Shown: positions 9,001 through 16,452 of the stretch, one piece after another
Position numbering within the stretch: the stretch's first letter is position 1
Layout: the number at the start of each line of letters is the position of its first letter
Notes under the pieces: generated by a model
What the model was told of the DNA's origin: nothing
The model's database searches: none
What the model saw: the letters and a program-made list of their open reading frames with translations, nothing else
Made by a program: the position numbers and the translations under genes
NCBI GenBank assembly: GCA_016707005.1
Contig: JADJIQ010000001.1
Location: 184,001 to 248,000 of the forward strand
DNA length: 64,000 nt
Origin: Ignavibacteria bacterium
GTDB taxonomy: Bacteria > Bacteroidota > Ignavibacteria > Kapaibacteriales > Kapaibacteriaceae
Reading direction: 5' to 3'

Positions 9001-9167
9001 ATGTTTATAAGGTTCAGTCTGTCACTTCAGATGCCGGAGGGCGCATCAAGTTCCGACATCATGCAGCGGCTATTGACAAATTGCCTGGAGCTGAGTTTAG
9101 ATTGGCTGCAAACAAAGTCACTGGGCAGAAGATGAAGGTCGACGAGATTGGCCAGGTGAGTTGGTAA
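6006..9167 (+). CDS. cas9: CRISPR-associated endonuclease Cas9, type II-C
   Basis: RNA-guided DNA endonuclease, 1053 residues from GTG 6006, a compact size typical of II-C. In order: RuvC-I with GLDVGSNSLGWAIV (Asp8), arginine-rich bridge helix (RRLKRQMRRQYERSRQRR), a REC lobe, RuvC-II with FDSVRVELAREL (Glu507), HNH with HRCIYTGN and DIDHIMPYSRTLDDSRNNK (His588), RuvC-III with HHAIDALVVAL (His745, Asp748), and a C-terminal PAM-interacting region. All nuclease residues are present, so it should be active. A TTG at 5991 is an alternative start. GTG 6006 is preferred because AAGGGG lies 5 bases upstream and homologues begin MxKILGLD. The ATG of cas1 overlaps the stop codon (TAATG). There is no csn2 or cas4. 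Base composition looks more AT-rich than its neighbours, in keeping with acquisition by transfer. Confidence 0.96.
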   Translation: MGKILGLDVGSNSLGWAIVNTDEDAITGMGSRIFTAGVDNLNGENEASRNAQRRLKRQMRRQYERSRQRRNQLRLFLIRNGLLPTESENFDVLLKRDPYHLRKKGLDERLELFEIGRCVDHINARRGFRSNRKASSDEEESGVLFKGSPDDDRPGIDAIMDSLHPELRRMKSYLKVKSRVLDGHPDYSKEFRTAGEYLAGLNPREVRRRKRFLLREHLEIELDLLLTKQSQFHNELTPESIETIMKLVFWQRPLKSVRKLVGNCRFEIGKKRCHKSHPEFQRFRLLQQVNNLEVYGPGRVLDDDRKLTAMERSALLTYLTEEKSIDTTKPRNVLYKLLGLSTKAEYRFNLERLDACSTVAKFTDVFGPDRVAMMSQGEMHSIWNVFNLAEDAEWLEEYAKKTWQLTHDQAVKASKLRLEESYGSLCLKAVRRILPHLENGMLYHEACGLAGYNHSQPDGEIVISDVVPALSSADIRNPIVQTSFAEMRKVVNLLIKRHGPFDSVRVELARELKKPKIERVKIEKRNKGFRDENEQIRQKLRLEFGVDSPKRADIERYKLWEEQNHRCIYTGNAISQDMLFNGPVDIDHIMPYSRTLDDSRNNKVLCLRSINLAKKNMSPSEACDAGVLNRNELRERVDALVRANKINKSKSVRFFMSTEDMQKLYGEDFLLRQLNDTRYIGRLTAKYLRYICEDVVVSNGMLTSALRRRWGLDAVLPDLAAVGRAWLDAEAHSAGTKSRADHRHHAIDALVVALTDRGLLSKVAQLNARGLGADLEKHYADGRIRLPEEPLPGLKAMATRCIDNVIVSHRVNRKRRGQLHEETIYGIAHDDHGVPLTNEKGIPLYVVRKPIESLTASMIMDVVDPVIKGILLERLTVLGIDVSTKFAVPKTAFMEPVYMTTLNGSRGPRIKRVRIYKAASNMVLLRDHGVYVEPGSNDRIILGVVVDGGGSRPRQVLSLLEATDASTKISVDRPFYTYRINELYCTSIPSPSESIEVCNVYKVQSVTSDAGGRIKFRHHAAAIDKLPGAEFRLAANKVTGQKMKVDEIGQVSW

Positions 9168-10112
9168 TGCTTAAGCGAACTATCAGTATCAGCTCTCGTT
9201 CCTACCTCTCAACCAAGGACGAACAGTTGGTTGTGAAATGGGATCATGATGACAAGGATGTCACTATCCAATTGAGGACATTGGACTTCTCGAAATCGAC
9301 TCACTTCAAGTCACGTCCACATCATCATTACTCGTTAAACTGCTCAAGAATAGCTCTACTACCATTTTCTGCGATGGCACTCGCCATCCCATTGGGTTGT
9401 TGCTTCCCTTGGAGGGGAACAGCCTTCATGCATTGCGTTTGCGGCAACAGATTGAATCGTCGCTGCCAACTAGAAAGCGTTCGTGGCAGGAGATCATCAA
9501 GTGTAAAAACCGCAATCAGGCAGATGTACTTCTTGAGTTAGGTGCGGACGATCGCGTAATCCGACGTCGGATTCAGAAAGTGCTAACCAACGACAGTACC
9601 AATCAGGAAGGTGTAAGTGCGGCAGCTTATTGGAAGGCTGTGCTGAGTCTTTTCAAGACGCGAAGTGACCCCGATGGTCCGTTTCCCAGTAATGCCCTGA
9701 ACTATGGTTATGCCGTGGTGCGGCTCGTGTTGCCCGCAGCTTAGTTGCCTCGGGCTTGCATCCGGCTCTTGGAATCAAACACTCAAACCGCGGCAATGCA
9801 TTTGTCTTAGCTGACGACATAATGGAACCCTACCGTCCTTTCGTTGGCATACATCTCATTCAAAAACTGTTGGAATGGGAACAGGGTGATGACCTATCGC
9901 CAGAGATGAAACGCGAGATTCTTAACGTCCTCGTTGTTGATTCGTTTTGGCCAGAGGGGAGGCGCCCCTTGCTCAACTCTATCCAGCTATCGGCAGCATC
10001 AATGGCGCAAGTTTTTGCTGGCGATCGGGACTTGCCAGCGTTTCCGTCATTATGCGGAAAAGCGAGTACCGCACCGTGTGGCTCTGTGTACTTTTTGACT
10101 TGCCCGTGCTGA
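9167..10112 (+). pseudogene. cas1: Cas1 integrase, frameshifted twice
   Basis: Type II Cas1, the spacer-integration nuclease. Three pieces in three frames join into one protein: MLKRTISISSRSYLSTKDEQ from ATG 9167, then from about 9271 IEDIGLLEIDSLQV through LLPLEGNSLHALRL to LNYGYAVVR, then from about 9724 VARSLVASGLHPALGIKHSNRGNAFVLADDIMEPYRPF to the C-terminus. Adding one base near 9268-9270 (CC to CCC) and one near 9722 (GG to GGG) restores a frame of about 315 codons. The catalytic residues survive: Glu in NQEGVSAAAYW, His in GIKHSNR, Asp in LADDIMEPYRP. The last 20 residues overlap cas2 and look atypical, so a further lesion near 10050 is possible. Either a recent pseudogene or base-call error. 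Confidence 0.88.
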
Positions 10113-10380
10113 CCAAGAAGCAGCGCCGAGTTTATACCACCTTTCGGCGAAAGCTACTCAAGGATGGCTTATAATGCTCCAGTATTCTGTCTACGTCCGA
10201 CATTGTGCATCCGGGGAGAACGCCACTGTCCATATCGGTCGAGTTGAGGGTATCATCCCAGAGCAGGGCGTGGTGAGTATTCTCACCATTACTGACAAGC
10301 AATACTCGTCCATGACCACATTCTGGGGTCAGGAGCGTCAGCCGGACTCAAAACCACCTTCGCAGCTCGAAATGTTCTAG
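10052..10380 (+). pseudogene. cas2: Cas2, frameshifted once
   Basis: Partner of Cas1 in spacer acquisition. The first part from ATG 10052 reads MRKSEYRTVWLCVLFDLPVL then KKQRRVYTTFRRKLLKDG, including the FDLP motif with the key Asp. The frame then ends at TAA 10172-10174. The second part continues in another frame as MLQYSVYVRHCASGENATVH through GVVSILTITDKQYSSMTTFWG to PSQLEMF and TAG 10380. One extra T at about 10169 (TT to TTT) would give KDGFIMLQYSVYVRH, the expected family sequence, and a protein of about 109 residues. The TAATG junction could also allow re-initiation as a split protein, but a deletion is simpler. The next 102 bases (10381-10482) lead to the array and hold no gene. Confidence 0.87.
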
Positions 10381-10482
10381 AAAAAACGCATAGACCAGAC
10401 GGTGTCAACGTCCGATTGAGGAGCCTTTCTGCATACCCATAACACTCTAACTATATCAATTACATGCTTCTCGGCCGAGTAT

Positions 10483-10979
10483 GCATTCAATGATCAGCAC
10501 TAGAAGCCAAGACACAACTGGTGGTTGCAGTAGTCGGTGGCGGGGTTCGCATTCAAAGATCAGCACTAGAAGCCAAGACACAACATTGACAGGCCGAAGG
10601 TATTAGCTATCCAGCATTCAAAGATCAGCACTAGAAGCCAAGACACAACCATCGTCCCGCCGAAGAAGAAGGTTCGATGCATTCAAAGATCAGCACTAGA
10701 AGTCAAGACACAACACTCCCTACACGGTGCAACCAATGAGGACAGCATTCAAAGATCAGCACTAGAAGCCAAGACACAACCTGTCTGTTATCCATGCGCT
10801 CATTTGGTTAGCATTCAAAGATCAGCACTAGAAGCCAAGACACAACCAAATTCTCACTTCAAGTCAAGCAGAACTTCACATACAAAGATCTGCAGTAGAA
10901 GCCAAGACACAACACCATAACTCAGCACTACATCTTTAACTCCACATTCAAAGATCAGCACTAGAAGCCAAGACACAAC
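10483..10979 (-). CRISPR. CRISPR array, 8 repeats and 7 spacers
   Basis: Repeats of 36 bases start at 10483, 10549, 10614, 10679, 10745, 10811, 10878 and 10944. Spacers are 29-31 bases. In crRNA sense (minus strand) the repeat begins GTTGTGTCTTGGCTTC and ends CTTTGAATGC. This is set by the tracrRNA, so transcription runs leftward toward cas2. The copies at 10549, 10614, 10745 and 10811 are identical. The one at 10483 has one change, 10679 has one (agTcaag), 10878 has four and 10944 has one at its edge. The most decayed copies are at the right end, which would normally be leader-proximal in this orientation. Bases 10980-11146 hold no gene and no convincing leader promoter. Confidence 0.97.
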
Positions 10980-11146
10980 CAAGAGAACACATGATTGCGA
11001 ACAACGAATCGCTTAGGATCATCCCCCAGCCTCTTCATCCCTTTGTGTTCGGGGCATTCATTCTGAGAGAGAGGACTAACGAAAAGCCCTCTCAGGATGT
11101 GAGGGGAGACGAAATCGAGCGCAGCGAGATGGAGTGGAGTGAACTT

Positions 11147-11722
11147 CTAGTTGCTCAGCTGGGCCTTTAGCAGCGACCACGTAGACTCCACAGTGTCGGT
11201 TGGTCTTTTTGCATCGCTCCACCGGGAGATGCTCCACAGACCGCTCACTTCCGGTGTGATACTCAACACCATTGTTCCATTGAGCACAGTTGGCAGACTT
11301 GCAATACCGAGTTGTGCTGTCAATGTATAGTCGCTTACCCACACCGTTGAGTCGGGCGAAGCATAGGCGATGTTGCTGTTGTCGAATTCAAGACCGAGGT
11401 TCTGATCGGTTGGAAGACGGGCGATCATCGACAGAAATGCTTGTTGTTCCTTGGTCACCGACCATGACGCGAACACGGCCTGGAAACGTGCTCCGGCTTC
11501 GGCGGATGGTTCGAACACATAGGGATACCTGCTCCGCGATTGATCGGCGAGGCACAACATGAAGTTCTGCGTGTTCTTCTCGATCACCGCATATTGGAAG
11601 TTCTCGATCACAATGCTCGGACTTGTAGGGGGCTCATAGGTCCCTCTATTACCCGTGGGCTCCTCCGGAGTGCGTGTTGCGCACGATGAGAGCAGCACAG
11701 CGATGAGCAACATCGATCTCAT
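11147..11722 (-). CDS. Small lipoprotein, possibly NTF2-like
   Basis: A 191-residue lipoprotein with signal MRSMLLIAVLLSSC. After a Thr/Pro-rich linker it reads IVIENFQYAVIEKNTQNFMLCLAD and later VWVSDYTLTAQLG and GLWSISRWSD. The outline matches the lipoprotein at 4775-5284 on the other side of the CRISPR locus: NFxY helix, then an aromatic-rich domain, then WxIxRWxD near the end. The similarity is modest and the shared NTF2-like fold is inference. Its ATG overlaps the TGA of the methyltransferase as ATGA (11719-11722), so it is the last gene of the recR operon. It was not possible to name a function. Confidence 0.75.
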   Translation of the reverse strand: MRSMLLIAVLLSSCATRTPEEPTGNRGTYEPPTSPSIVIENFQYAVIEKNTQNFMLCLADQSRSRYPYVFEPSAEAGARFQAVFASWSVTKEQQAFLSMIARLPTDQNLGLEFDNSNIAYASPDSTVWVSDYTLTAQLGIASLPTVLNGTMVLSITPEVSGLWSISRWSDAKRPTDTVESTWSLLKAQLSN

Positions 11723-12456
11723 GTTGCCTCGGCTACGATGATGCAGCGGGTAGATATTGCCTCGTTGAATTCAGCACCATCATACCAACCATGGATCGAC
11801 CTCACGCGAAGTCCGGCTTCAATGCACATATCAACCAGCGCATCCTTGTCATACAACCACACCCGTTCTTCAAACTCCTGCTCGTATGAACAAGGATTGC
11901 TGATCGTGATGCGCTTACGCACAAAGGGCTCATCGATCCACCGTTCTTGCATCACTGTTACGTCATCGATAAGCCCCATACTCTCAGCAACAAGGGTCGA
12001 GCGCAACAGTTTTGCATTGAGAAAGTCCATCACAAACACACCGCCCTCGACAAGGTTGGCTCGTATCGCATGCAGAACGGAAACATTCTGTTCGTGTGTA
12101 TCGAAGTAACCGAAGCTTGTGAAGAAGTTGGCGATGGCATGGAAGGGGCCCATAGGAAACGGACCGCGCATGTCTCCAACAACATAGTTCACGTTCTCAT
12201 GCGGATAGAGCTCACGTGCTCTATCGATGAGATAGTGGGAGTTATCAAGCCCCGTTACCTTATATCCGTGTTCTGCGAGGGCCAGAGCATGACGTCCGTA
12301 GCCGCAACAGAGATCGAGCACCTTGCTGCCGCGGGGGACACCGGCCAAACGCTGCACGAGATCCACGGCCTCGCGGGCTTCTTCTTCCGTGCGGTGACGG
12401 TAGAGGCGCATGTACCACGGAGATTCAAACCACGACGCATACCACTCGGGCGTCAT
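11719..12456 (-). CDS. Class I SAM-dependent methyltransferase
   Basis: A 245-residue methyltransferase. Motif I is VLDLCCGYGRHALALAEHGY (about residues 45-65), followed by the acidic loop VTGLDNSHYLIDRA, VVGDMRGPFPMGPFHAI (motif II) and GGVFVMDFLNAKLL (motif III). The substrate cannot be read from sequence. Proteins of this type with an N-terminal WYxxWF...Y segment are common and unassigned in Bacteroidota. It overlaps recR upstream (12453-12456) and the lipoprotein downstream by 4 bases each, so all three are probably translated from one mRNA. Confidence 0.85.
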   Translation of the reverse strand: MTPEWYASWFESPWYMRLYRHRTEEEAREAVDLVQRLAGVPRGSKVLDLCCGYGRHALALAEHGYKVTGLDNSHYLIDRARELYPHENVNYVVGDMRGPFPMGPFHAIANFFTSFGYFDTHEQNVSVLHAIRANLVEGGVFVMDFLNAKLLRSTLVAESMGLIDDVTVMQERWIDEPFVRKRITISNPCSYEQEFEERVWLYDKDALVDMCIEAGLRVRSIHGWYDGAEFNEAISTRCIIVAEAT

Positions 12457-13046
12457 ACCGGAACCCGCCCCTCAAATGCCCGCGCAAGTGTTGCATCATC
12501 GGCGAATTCGAGATCGGAACCCATCGGAACACCACGCGCGATGCGCGTTAATCGAACACCAAGCGGCGATGCCATCTTGGCGATGTACTGCGTGGTCACC
12601 TCTCCCTCAACGTTAGGATTGAGCGCCAGGATGACCTCTTGAACATCGGCTCCGAGTCGGGCAATAAGTTCACGTAATCTGATGTCCTCCGGACCGATCC
12701 CATCCAGGGGGCTAAGGGCTCCGTGCAATACATGGTAGCGCCCCTTAAAATCTCCTGTCCGCTCGATCGCCATTACGTCCGACGGTTGCTCAACTACACA
12801 GATCGTGGATGGATCACGCTTGGCAGACGCACAGATCCCGCACACCTCTGTGTCGGTGAAGGTATGGCACACTGTACACTCGCGTACATGGGTCCGCATC
12901 TCCACCAAGGCGCGCGCAAACTGCTCCACCTGCTCAGCCGGTTGGCGCAAAACATGGAACGCGAGACGTCGGGCAGTCTTTTTTCCGATCGTGGGGAGCG
13001 AGGCAAACAGCTCTACCACACGCTCTATGGAATCTGAAGGAAGCAT
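12453..13046 (-). CDS. recR: Recombination mediator protein RecR
   Basis: RecR acts with RecF and RecO to load RecA on gapped DNA. The 197-residue product has the normal length. It shows the helix-hairpin-helix start (LFASLPTIGKKTARRLAFHVL), the zinc motif CTVCHTFTDTEVCGIC with four cysteines, and the Toprim domain from ICVVEQPSDVMAIERTGDFKGRYHVLHGALSPLDGIGPEDIR to ILALNPNVEGEVTTQYIA. It is the first gene of a three-gene overlapping operon. The region just upstream (13054-13190) is filled with GTTAC/GTAAC satellites rather than a clear promoter. Confidence 0.97.
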   Translation of the reverse strand: MLPSDSIERVVELFASLPTIGKKTARRLAFHVLRQPAEQVEQFARALVEMRTHVRECTVCHTFTDTEVCGICASAKRDPSTICVVEQPSDVMAIERTGDFKGRYHVLHGALSPLDGIGPEDIRLRELIARLGADVQEVILALNPNVEGEVTTQYIAKMASPLGVRLTRIARGVPMGSDLEFADDATLARAFEGRVPV

Positions 13047-13053
13047 GGGAGGA

Positions 13054-13190
13054 AGTTACTCAGTTACGTAGTTACATAGTTACGAGGTTACAAGGTTACG
13101 CAGTAACTCCGTAACCCTGTAACCCCGTAACCCTGTAACCCCGTAACCCCGTAACCCCGTAACCCCGTAACCTTGTAACCTTGTAACCAA
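13054..13190. repeat. 8-bp GTTAC/GTAAC satellite with mirror polarity
   Basis: Six units of the form (a/g)gttacnn are followed by about eleven units of the form gtaaccnn, all on an 8-base period. The first half is the reverse complement type of the second, so the tract can fold into a long imperfect hairpin. It fills the gap between divergent recR (start 13046) and pspA (start 13256). Confidence 0.92.
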
Positions 13191-13255
13191 TAACGTGAGG
13201 ATACGTAACTGACATACTGCGTAATTTGGCAGGATAAACTCGAAAGGTGAACTCG

Positions 13256-13957
13256 ATGGGAATCTTCAACCGAATCTCCGACATCTTTAAGTCAAACGTG
13301 AACGACGCGCTTGATAATGCGGAGGATCCAGAGAAAATGCTGAAGCAGATGGTTCTTGAGATGGAAGAATCCGTCAACAAGACCACGCTTGCAGTAGCCA
13401 ACGCCATTGCGAATGAAAAGGGCTTGGAGCGGAAGATCGCCAAGGAGCGAGCCCTGAGCGCTGAGTGGCAACAAAAGGCCATGCAAGCCCTGCAGGCCAA
13501 TAGGGAAGATCTTGCCAAGGCGGCGTTGGAGAAGAAGGCTACAGCTGACAAAAATGCCGCTGACCTCGGACCGATCTTTGCACAGGCAACAGCAACGTCG
13601 GCCAAGATGCGCGAGCAGCTCACGGCACTGAAGCATAAACTCGATGAAGCACGGTCACGCCAAAGCACGCTTATCGCCCGTTCCCAAGCCGCAAAGGCTC
13701 AGAAGCAGATCGCTCAATCGTTCTCGGGTGTAGGCAGCGATGCCTTCTCCAAGTTCGACAAGTTCGAAGGCAAGATCGAGAAGCTTGAGTCTGAGGCCGT
13801 TGCCTTTGAACAACTCGCCGGCGAGAACACCGACCTCGATCAACAGTTCAAACAGCTCTCAACCAGCGGTCAGGTAGATGCCGAACTCCTTGCCTTGAAG
13901 AAGGAAATGGGGCTCCTCCCAGAAGCCAATTCAGATAAGCCAGGAGATGCGCAATGA
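13256..13957 (+). CDS. pspA: PspA/IM30 family membrane-stress protein
   Basis: Product of 233 residues beginning MGIFNRISDIFKSN, the amphipathic start typical of PspA/Vipp1 (ESCRT-III-like) proteins. It continues as one long coiled coil (NAEDPEKMLKQMVLEMEES; AKERALSAEWQQKAMQAL; TALKHKLDEARSRQSTLIAR). Such proteins polymerise on the inner membrane to protect it from leakage. ATG 13256 is chosen over GTG 13247 because the family starts MGIF and AAAGG lies 8 bases upstream. A variant promoter TAATTTG occurs at 13222-13228. It overlaps the following YbjN-like gene by ATGA, and the pairing suggests a shared envelope-stress role (inference). Confidence 0.93.
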   Translation: MGIFNRISDIFKSNVNDALDNAEDPEKMLKQMVLEMEESVNKTTLAVANAIANEKGLERKIAKERALSAEWQQKAMQALQANREDLAKAALEKKATADKNAADLGPIFAQATATSAKMREQLTALKHKLDEARSRQSTLIARSQAAKAQKQIAQSFSGVGSDAFSKFDKFEGKIEKLESEAVAFEQLAGENTDLDQQFKQLSTSGQVDAELLALKKEMGLLPEANSDKPGDAQ

Positions 13958-14382
13958 CCCCCGACGCGATCATCGAATCAACACGCGCAAACGTTGCGGC
14001 CATTCTTAAGGAACGTTTTCCGCAAACGGTTGACTTCAGCGACGGATCGTATGCCCTGTCCTACGGCTCTTCAAGCGTAGGCGTTGTCGTGCGCCGCTAC
14101 ACCGAGACGGACACCATGGTGGAGATCATGGCCCAAGTGGTATCGGGCGCCGAGATCACACCAGAACTGCTCAAGTGGCTCCTCCGCAAAAACGCCGAAC
14201 TCCACTTCGGAGCCTTCGGACTTCTCTTTGATGACACGATCATCTATACCTACTCGCTCCCGGGCTCCAAACTCGATGCAAGCGAACTCGAAGCCGCCGT
14301 TACATCCGTTGCCGTTATCGCCGATCATTATGATGATGAGATCGTGAAGATGGCGGGGGGTAAGCGTACCTCAGATCTTTGA
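13954..14382 (+). CDS. YbjN-domain protein
   Basis: A 142-residue soluble protein with the alpha/beta pattern of the YbjN / type III chaperone-like fold: a start helix, strands GSYALSYGSSSVGVVVRRY and TMVEIMAQVVSGAEI, the helix ITPELLKWLLRKNAELHFGAFGL (typical YbjN signature LLxxNxxLxFGxFxL), then a final helix SELEAAVTSVAVIADHYDDEI. YbjN proteins are linked with stress and motility regulation in enterobacteria, but the molecular role is not known. The ATGA overlap with pspA indicates coupled expression. A large inverted repeat follows its stop. Confidence 0.82.
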   Translation: MTPDAIIESTRANVAAILKERFPQTVDFSDGSYALSYGSSSVGVVVRRYTETDTMVEIMAQVVSGAEITPELLKWLLRKNAELHFGAFGLLFDDTIIYTYSLPGSKLDASELEAAVTSVAVIADHYDDEIVKMAGGKRTSDL

Positions 14383-14417
14383 GCGCCTTGATAAGCGCCT
14401 TCTATAAGAGGCTTTTT

Positions 14418-14540
14418 AAGCGCCTTGATAAGCGCCTTCTGCAAGCGCCTTCTGCAAGAGTCTTGAACAATGCGCTTAAAGAATGCGCTTAAAAAGGCGC
14501 TTGCAGAAGGCGCTTGCAGAAGGCGCTTATCAAGGCGCTT
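14418..14540. repeat. Perfect 41-bp inverted repeat built of GCGCCTT units
   Basis: The left arm 14418-14458 is an exact reverse complement of 14500-14540, separated by 41 bases. Both arms consist of repeated units aagcgcctt(gat/ctgc). More copies of the unit extend left to 14383, and the inner spacer also contains gcgcttaaa copies. It lies between convergent genes and its right arm supplies the last codons and stop of the OmpA-like gene. It could act as a two-way terminator or cruciform, though there is no U-run. Confidence 0.93.
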
Positions 14541-16428
14541 GAAGAATCCTTACGTGAATACTCCGATTCAAGAACCGTCCCTGCGGCGTATCGTCGCTGT
14601 ATTTATCGGTGCGGGTTGAAGTCTTGAAGTTCAGGTTCTTGTTCGCAACCGAGCGCATGAACTGCTCGGTGTTGGAGCCGCGTTGTTCGGAGAGGATTCG
14701 ATTGCGATCCTCAGAGCCGAGCACATCCGCGCTGCCTTCGATAATGATGGTGCTGTTCTCTTGGACCTGTTCTGCGAGCTGTCGCAACAGGTTCTTCTCG
14801 TTTTCGCTGAGTTCGGCGCTGTTGTAGTCAAAGCGGAGGACGGCATCGAACTTGTCGGTCTGAAGGGCAATGGATCTGCGCGGGAGTTTCGTCACGTCCA
14901 GGATAGTGTCGCGTTGTGAAATGGCGCCACCGGCAGATGCCATCACGGTCACAGGGATGGTTGTCTGTGATGGAGCAATGGCCATATCGAATCGAAGGCC
15001 ATTCTCAATGACTGATGTCATCACAACGGTATCTCTTCCATTGACGGTAAGGACCATGTTCTGCGGTCGTGCGTCTGGTGCCCCGCCCGAGAGGACAGCG
15101 CGTACAGTGAGTGTGCCCTGAGCAACGGCGAATTCTTCAGCAGACACCCAACGTTGGAGAGGGGCGTTCTGAACTACGATGTCTACTCGACGGTTCTCGG
15201 CACGTCCACCGGCGAACTCGCTGTTCGATGGCACGCGCGGCAGTACCGAACTCTTGATGCTGATCACTGAACTCGGCACACCAAGATCTACAAGGATCGA
15301 TCGGACGGCTTCTGCTCGGCGTGCAGCAAGGGCAACACCTTCTTGTTCTGTTGTTGGTCCGCCCGTAGCCCCCTCCAAAATGATGCGTGCATTCGGATTG
15401 GCTTCGATGATACTTGCGATGCGCAGAAGTAGCCACCCGTGAGCTTCAACGGGATCGGTGCTGAAGGTGGTGTTCTCGCGCTTCCGGCGATAGAGCGGCG
15501 GTACGTCTGATGATGCACTATCAAAGAACACGGCATTCACGATGGGCGTAGATGCACGGAGCTCATTTCCGGTGACCACTTCGCCGGTGAACCCGGTGAG
15601 CTGTAATGCGATCCGAGGCGGTGCAGGCATTGCCGGTACTACGACCACTGCTGGTGGAGGGGGAGGGGGCTGAGTAGTTGTCCCGCTCGACCAACGAATG
15701 CCGATCTCTGCACGCACACCAAAAAGTTTCCACTCAGCATCGGTAACGACGTTGGTGAAGAAATAGTCGGCACTGATGCGCGGAACCAATGCTACGTGTT
15801 CGCCGATGGGGATGAATGATTCAACACCGGCCGATGCACCAAAGAGCATCGATGATGGAGAGATCAGCTCACCCTCGCTGAGGATACGTTCCTGCGTGCG
15901 CTGTCCGTCTACGATAAACACAGCATTGCTTGGCGACGTTACGGTTTCTCGCTGCACATAACTCTTTGCAACAGGCAGTGCGATACGCGGACCGATGCTG
16001 AAGCCAAGCGTGCGTCTGTCAAATGAACCGATGATCGGGATGATGACGCTTGGACTGATCTCGACATAATGGAGCGTTGCTTCAAAGTCATAATCGGTGA
16101 GCATCGTTACGTCGTTGCCAGTTAACGAGTCTCTCATCGGATACGAGTTCACGCGCGTGAACGTACCACTCCGGTTTGAATACCCCAACTCAACACCAAG
16201 TCCGATGGAGGGGGCGAATGGAAACTCAAGCCCCAGCGAAAATGCCGGGCCTATGCCACTGCCCGACGTGAGTTCGCCACAGTCGACGATCTGCGCTGTC
16301 TCGTGAACACTCCCGCTGTGACTATTGAAGATCACACCACCGTTAAGCCGCAGCCCAAGCGATTCTTTATACGTCTGAGCATTGACGCTGATGGCTGCCA
16401 GCAGGAGAAGGGGAAGGAGAAGGCGCAT
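14530..16428 (-). CDS. Outer-membrane protein with barrel and two OmpA-like domains
   Basis: A 632-residue protein with signal MRLLLPLLLLAAISVNAQ. Residues about 20-255 look like an outer-membrane beta-barrel (LGLEFPFAPSIGLGVELGYSN, VALVPRISADYFFTN). A proline linker (QPPPPPPAVVVVPAMPAPP) follows. A first OmpA-like peptidoglycan-binding domain has ANPNARIILEGATGG and GGRAENRRVDIVV (about 310-435). A second has LRFDYNSAELSENEKNLL, STIIIEGSADVLGSEDRNRI and GRFLNRSIHVRI (about 535-630). It probably anchors the outer membrane to the cell wall. Its last four codons and stop are formed by the inverted repeat at 14500-14540. The start is the only one giving a signal peptide. Confidence 0.9.
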   Translation of the reverse strand: MRLLLPLLLLAAISVNAQTYKESLGLRLNGGVIFNSHSGSVHETAQIVDCGELTSGSGIGPAFSLGLEFPFAPSIGLGVELGYSNRSGTFTRVNSYPMRDSLTGNDVTMLTDYDFEATLHYVEISPSVIIPIIGSFDRRTLGFSIGPRIALPVAKSYVQRETVTSPSNAVFIVDGQRTQERILSEGELISPSSMLFGASAGVESFIPIGEHVALVPRISADYFFTNVVTDAEWKLFGVRAEIGIRWSSGTTTQPPPPPPAVVVVPAMPAPPRIALQLTGFTGEVVTGNELRASTPIVNAVFFDSASSDVPPLYRRKRENTTFSTDPVEAHGWLLLRIASIIEANPNARIILEGATGGPTTEQEGVALAARRAEAVRSILVDLGVPSSVISIKSSVLPRVPSNSEFAGGRAENRRVDIVVQNAPLQRWVSAEEFAVAQGTLTVRAVLSGGAPDARPQNMVLTVNGRDTVVMTSVIENGLRFDMAIAPSQTTIPVTVMASAGGAISQRDTILDVTKLPRRSIALQTDKFDAVLRFDYNSAELSENEKNLLRQLAEQVQENSTIIIEGSADVLGSEDRNRILSEQRGSNTEQFMRSVANKNLNFKTSTRTDKYSDDTPQGRFLNRSIHVRILQAP

Positions 16429-16452
16429 GAAGGCAAAGTTAGGCAGTTCGCT

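Noticed and set aside
9167..10380. Programmed frameshifting to make Cas1 and Cas2
   Set aside because: The three sites lack slippery heptamers or following hairpins, and this is not known for cas1/cas2. Deletion or base error is simpler.
10381..10482. Leader of the CRISPR array on the cas2 side
   Set aside because: The tracrRNA makes the crRNA sense strand the minus strand, so this side is downstream. No TAnnTTTG element pointing into the array was found.
11055..11075. gcattcattctgag beyond the array as a ninth decayed repeat
   Set aside because: Only seven bases match in sequence and the spacing does not fit a repeat-spacer period.
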